Origin: Bacillota bacterium
Lineage (GTDB): Bacteria; Bacillota; Sulfobacillia; Sulfobacillales; Sulfobacillaceae
Length of the DNA stretch: 47,409 nucleotides
Direction of reading: 5' to 3'
Assembly: GCA_026627385.1 (NCBI GenBank)
Contig: JAPNUR010000024.1
Span: forward strand, 1 to 47,409
A program made the translations under genes and the position numbers. Below the pieces are notes generated by a model. That model had not been told where the DNA came from. It did no database searches and saw only the letters and a program-made list of their open reading frames with translations. Below, piece by piece: positions 44,325 to 47,409 of the stretch; position 1 is the stretch's first letter; every line of letters starts with the position of its first letter.

Positions 44325-44972
44325 ATGGCGCCAAATGGGATGCAAAGCCGTTTAGAGCAAAGAAAGGCCAAGCGGCGACAGGAAATTTTGACGGTGGCCG
44401 CTCAGTTGTTTCGCACTCGCGGCTATGAAGGGACGACCGCCGATGCCATCGCCGAGGCTGTGCATTTGACCAAGTCTGCCCTGTATACCTATGTGGGCAG
44501 CAAGGAAGAAATAGCGGTGCTGCTGTTAGAAGATGTGATTCACACGCTGCTGGGGGAAGCCGAGGCCATCGATCGCATGCCCGTGAGCCCGGTGGAAAAA
44601 ATCTCTCGGCTCATTGTCCGCCATGTGGAGGTGGTAGGTCACCACCCGGCCTCATCGCTATTGTTTCTGCATTCCGAACACATGTTGTCGCCGGAACAAT
44701 ACCCGCGTCTTTACACCTGGCGCGATCGCTACGAAGGCTACTGGCGCCAATGGATCCAACAAGCCCAGGATGCCCAGAGCATTGCAGTGACCTCTGAAAA
44801 AATAGCAGGATGGGTCATTTTGGGGAGCATCAATTGGGTGATTCGATGGTTTTCGCCCACCGGCCCTTTATCAGCTAAGGAGATTGGCGAGGAGTTTGCG
44901 CGCATTTTAACGCGAGGCCTCGGAGCCGGGGATATTGTGACAAAAGGGGAGTCAGGCCATGCGGTTGACTGA
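44325..44972 (+). CDS. TetR-family regulator of the acyl-CoA operon
   Basis: A 215-residue repressor. The N-terminal domain is a classic TetR helix-turn-helix: ILTVAAQLFRTRGYEGTTAD, then AIAEAVHLTKSALYTYVGSK. The C-terminal ligand-binding part is helical and has the KstR2/FadR-like look of acyl-CoA-sensing members (inference). The gene sits inside the operon, 2 bp after the carboxyltransferase and overlapping the acyl-CoA dehydrogenase start by 14 bp. It therefore probably controls its own operon from the promoter at 38203-38230. The start is ATG 44325, with ATG 44340 as an alternative. Confidence 0.9.
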   Translation: MAPNGMQSRLEQRKAKRRQEILTVAAQLFRTRGYEGTTADAIAEAVHLTKSALYTYVGSKEEIAVLLLEDVIHTLLGEAEAIDRMPVSPVEKISRLIVRHVEVVGHHPASSLLFLHSEHMLSPEQYPRLYTWRDRYEGYWRQWIQQAQDAQSIAVTSEKIAGWVILGSINWVIRWFSPTGPLSAKEIGEEFARILTRGLGAGDIVTKGESGHAVD

Positions 44973-46107
44973 AGAGCAAAATGCTATCCTGGCAGTTATT
45001 GATCATATTGCCGCCCAGTTTCCCCGCCGCTACTGGCTTGAGAAGGCGCGCGCTGGCGAGTTTCCGGAAGAGTTGTGGCAAGCCCTGGCCAAGGCCGGCA
45101 TCCTCGGCCTGGCGATTCCTGAACAGTACGGCGGCAGTGGCCTGGGGCTCACGGAAATGGCGTTAGTGCAGGAGCGCTTGGCGGAGCACGGCATCCCGTT
45201 GCTCTTGCTGGTGGTCGGTCCCGGATTAAGTCTGATGATCTTAGCCAAGCACGCCAGCGACAGGATGAAATCGCGCCTCCTCCCGGCCGCAAGCCGCGGC
45301 GAGCGGGTCTTTTGCTTTGGCATTACCGAGGCCAACGCGGGGTCCAATACCTTAAGGATTGCCACCACAGCCGAGCGCGATGGCAATGAGTGGGTTTTGA
45401 CAGGAACCAAGCACTTTATCAGTGGTGCCGATCGCGCTGACGACTTGGTGGTGGTGGCCCGCACGCGCCCCTATGCGCTGGAGAAGCGCGACGGGCTTTC
45501 GCTGTTTGTGGTTGATCTGAAAAGCCCTGGGGTGCGCTTAAAGTGGGAGCCGATGCACCTCACTGCCGCGGAGCACCAATTTCAAGTGACCCTGGACCAC
45601 GTCCGCGTCCCGGATGAGGCGCTCGTGGGCGAAGAGGGGGCCGGTTGGCAGTATTTGTTCGATGGCTTAAATCCGGAGCGTATTAATGTTGCTGCCATTG
45701 CCATTGGCCTCGGTCGCCATTTGTTGAATCGGGCGGTGGCTTACGCGCGAGAGCGCGTGGTCTTTAGCCATCCGATTGGCGCCCATCAAGGGATTCAGCA
45801 CCCGCTGGCCGAAGCCAAAATTCATTTGGAGTTGGCGGCCGTGATGAATCATTATGCGGCGGCGGCCTATGATCGGCAGGAAGAAGCCGGTCCCTGGGCG
45901 AATATGGCCAAGGTCGGGGCAGTCGATGCCGCATTGGAGGCGGCCGATATCGCCATTGAAGTGCACGGGGGAAACGCCTTTAGCGAATCGTACGACCTCT
46001 TGTCGCTGTGGGAGTTGGTGCGCCTGTTTAAGACGGCGCCGGTGGCACGTGAACTCGCCTTGAATTACATCGGCGAGCACGTCCTGGGCCTTCCCAAGGC
46101 GCTCTAG
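44959..46107 (+). CDS. acyl-CoA dehydrogenase, IVD/AtuD-like
   Basis: A 382-residue flavoprotein. It shows GILGLAIPEQYGGSGLGL, FGITEANAGSNTLRIATTA, EWVLTGTKHFISGADRADDL, and EVHGGNAFSESYDLLSLWEL. The C-terminal catalytic Glu of the MCAD type (RIYEGTSE) is replaced by RLFKTAPV. Instead there is a Glu in DGLNPERINVAA (Glu240), the place where isovaleryl-CoA dehydrogenase carries its base. That supports a branched-chain substrate such as isovaleryl-CoA or citronellyl-CoA. The start overlaps the TetR gene by 14 bp, with an AAGGGGAG site before the ATG. Confidence 0.9.
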   Translation: MRLTEEQNAILAVIDHIAAQFPRRYWLEKARAGEFPEELWQALAKAGILGLAIPEQYGGSGLGLTEMALVQERLAEHGIPLLLLVVGPGLSLMILAKHASDRMKSRLLPAASRGERVFCFGITEANAGSNTLRIATTAERDGNEWVLTGTKHFISGADRADDLVVVARTRPYALEKRDGLSLFVVDLKSPGVRLKWEPMHLTAAEHQFQVTLDHVRVPDEALVGEEGAGWQYLFDGLNPERINVAAIAIGLGRHLLNRAVAYARERVVFSHPIGAHQGIQHPLAEAKIHLELAAVMNHYAAAAYDRQEEAGPWANMAKVGAVDAALEAADIAIEVHGGNAFSESYDLLSLWELVRLFKTAPVARELALNYIGEHVLGLPKAL

Positions 46108-46158
46108 CCTCTTTTTGCTAAAAATAGACAGAATCTTAGTAAGAAAGGGACGATGACC

Positions 46159-47409
46159 ATGACATTGCCAACGAAGACGCGGCGCGATCACGAGTCGGAG
46201 GCAGAGTTTCTTCAACGGTTACGCGCTCGCTATCAAGGATCGGCGACCATGGACCGCATGCTGGCGCAGTCGGTGGAACGCTTTGGTGATAAAGAGGCGT
46301 TGGTGGATGGCCAAGGGACCCGCCTGACCTATCGGGCCATGGCCGAGATGGTAGCCCAATTGGCTTCGGGGCTTCGCGGATTAGGACTGAAAGCGGGCGA
46401 CCGCGTGGCGGTCATGATGCGGAGCCACGCGCGCTATGTCATGAGCTATTATGCCGTCATCACTCATCACATGGTGCTAGTTCCCCTCAATGTGCGCCTG
46501 GCGCCGCCGGAACTGGCCTATATTCTCAACAACGCCGGGGTGAGCGCCATATTAGCGGACCGCGAATTTATGCCGGTCATTGATGCTGCCTTGGCTTCTT
46601 TGGGTCGGGATATGCCCCGCGTATGGACGGAAGCTGGTGAGGGGATGACCTGGGAGAGTCTCTTGGACACACCGGTAGCTTCGCCCCCTAGCATCGAAGA
46701 ATCGGCACTGGCGGCGATTTACTACACTTCGGGGACGACGGGGCAGCCCAAGGGGGCGATGATTACCCACCTTAATATGGTGGCCGTGGGCCAGCAAAAT
46801 GTGGAGGCCTGGTATTTTGATTCCCCGGAAGTGGTGGAACTGGAAATTTCCCCACTGTTTCACGTGTCCTTCCAAGAATTTGGGCCGCCGGTGCACGCGG
46901 TGGGCGGCACGCTGGTGGTGGATAACTTTTCACCGGCCAGGAGCCTTGACCTCATTGAACGTGAGCATATCAACTCATTTTTTGCCGTGCCGTCCATGCT
47001 GTTTTTGATGCTGGCGGAACTCGACAAGAAGCCGCGCGATGTGTCCTCGGTGCGCTTGGTGAAGTATGGAGGATCGCCGATGCCGCAGGAAAAGATCCGC
47101 GAAGTCCAGCGCGTCTTTTCTCAGGCGCTGTTAGTCCAGGGGTTTGGTCAAACCGAGTCCACCGGCATGATTGCCGTGACTTGGCCCGACGATGTGGCCG
47201 AGGTTCCGTTGTCGACAGGACGGGCCATTTCCGGTTGCGACATCCGCATTGTGGACGATGAGGATCGCGACCTTCCTCCCCATCAGGTGGGCGAAGTGCT
47301 GGCCAAGGGCCCGCAGATTATGGCAGGATATTGGTGTCGTATCTCACGCTTTTTGCCCCAGGTAGTCTCACGATCGCTGTCGCCCCCGCGTGGGGGAACC
47401 AGGCCGAGC
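46159..47409 (+). CDS. AMP-forming acyl-CoA ligase, incomplete or broken at the C-terminal end
   Basis: The frame is open to the window end (417 codons). It shows the adenylate-forming family motifs: YYTSGTTGQPKGAMITH (P-loop), YGGSPMPQEKIREVQ, GFGQTEST, TGRAISGCDIRIVDD, and VLAKGPQIMAGYW. Relatives continue with an N-P-E-A-T-like segment, but here it reads CRISRFLPQVVS from about 47332. The last 100-130 residues with the catalytic lysine are therefore missing or displaced. The ATG at 46159 is 8 nt after AAAGGGA. It is the last gene of the operon and would activate the fatty or branched acid that feeds the pathway. Confidence 0.85.
   Translation, partial: MTLPTKTRRDHESEAEFLQRLRARYQGSATMDRMLAQSVERFGDKEALVDGQGTRLTYRAMAEMVAQLASGLRGLGLKAGDRVAVMMRSHARYVMSYYAVITHHMVLVPLNVRLAPPELAYILNNAGVSAILADREFMPVIDAALASLGRDMPRVWTEAGEGMTWESLLDTPVASPPSIEESALAAIYYTSGTTGQPKGAMITHLNMVAVGQQNVEAWYFDSPEVVELEISPLFHVSFQEFGPPVHAVGGTLVVDNFSPARSLDLIEREHINSFFAVPSMLFLMLAELDKKPRDVSSVRLVKYGGSPMPQEKIREVQRVFSQALLVQGFGQTESTGMIAVTWPDDVAEVPLSTGRAISGCDIRIVDDEDRDLPPHQVGEVLAKGPQIMAGYWCRISRFLPQVVSRSLSPPRGGTRPS
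47333..47409 (+). other. non-homologous tail with CRISPR-repeat-like hairpin
   Basis: From about 47333 the sequence no longer encodes the ligase family pattern. It contains CCCCC (47383-47387), GCGT, GGGGG (47392-47396), followed by AACC, like the centre of some type I CRISPR repeats. Only one copy fits in the window, so a CRISPR array, an insertion-element end or a contig-joining artefact are all possible. Confidence 0.3.

Overview
This 47.4 kb window looks like chromosome from a moderately GC-rich, single-membrane Gram-positive bacterium. A thermoacidophilic Firmicute of the Sulfobacillus type is my best guess; that is inference from gene content and style, not a database match. Supporting signs are strong purine-rich ribosome binding sites, several GTG/TTG starts, a Tad/Flp pilus locus with no secretin or outer-membrane parts, TetR-controlled acyl-CoA catabolism and many decayed insertion sequences.

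Region 1 (1-15830) is a carbohydrate-use region. It holds an IS110 transposase fragment, a GH38-type glycosidase cut off at its C terminus next to that fragment, a full alpha-mannosidase, a heterodimeric ABC exporter preceded by a possible 39-residue ORF, an SDR dehydrogenase, a DUF4432 aldose-epimerase-like protein, a Gfo/Idh/MocA sugar dehydrogenase and a GH31 alpha-glycosidase. A decayed Phd/VapB-type antitoxin lies between the two dehydrogenase groups.

Region 2 (15831-17223) is a decay zone: a frameshifted IS1634-type transposase fragment and an AT-richer stretch with one unrecognised 99-residue gene.

Region 3 (17264-28770) is a Tad (Flp type IVc) pilus locus. One arm runs leftward (GT-C-like membrane protein, CpaE/TadZ-like ATPase, PilZ protein). 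The other runs rightward (Flp pilin, CpaB, second CpaE-like ATPase, CpaF, TadB, TadC, DUF192). It meets a leftward TadG-like/TadE-like pair whose stop codon overlaps that of the DUF192 gene. The flp and tadG genes both have long leaders predicted to fold. With a PilZ (c-di-GMP receptor) gene in the locus, RNA-level control of the pilus is plausible. No prepilin peptidase is seen.

Region 4 (28770-38014) is mixed: a DUF2079 membrane protein, a MntP-like exporter, an acyl-CoA dehydrogenase, an AAA ATPase preceded by inverted arrays of a 9-bp repeat over its probable promoter, a broken TnpB gene, a zinc-independent alcohol dehydrogenase and another large membrane protein.

Region 5 (38200-47409) is an acyl-CoA catabolic operon of the Atu/Liu kind: enoyl-CoA hydratase, AtuA split into two genes, acetoacetyl-CoA synthetase-like ligase, acyl-CoA carboxylase carboxyltransferase, TetR regulator, acyl-CoA dehydrogenase and an acyl-CoA ligase whose reading diverges from its family about 75 bp before the window end. 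A CRISPR-repeat-like hairpin lies in that tail. No biotin-carrying subunit is present in the window.
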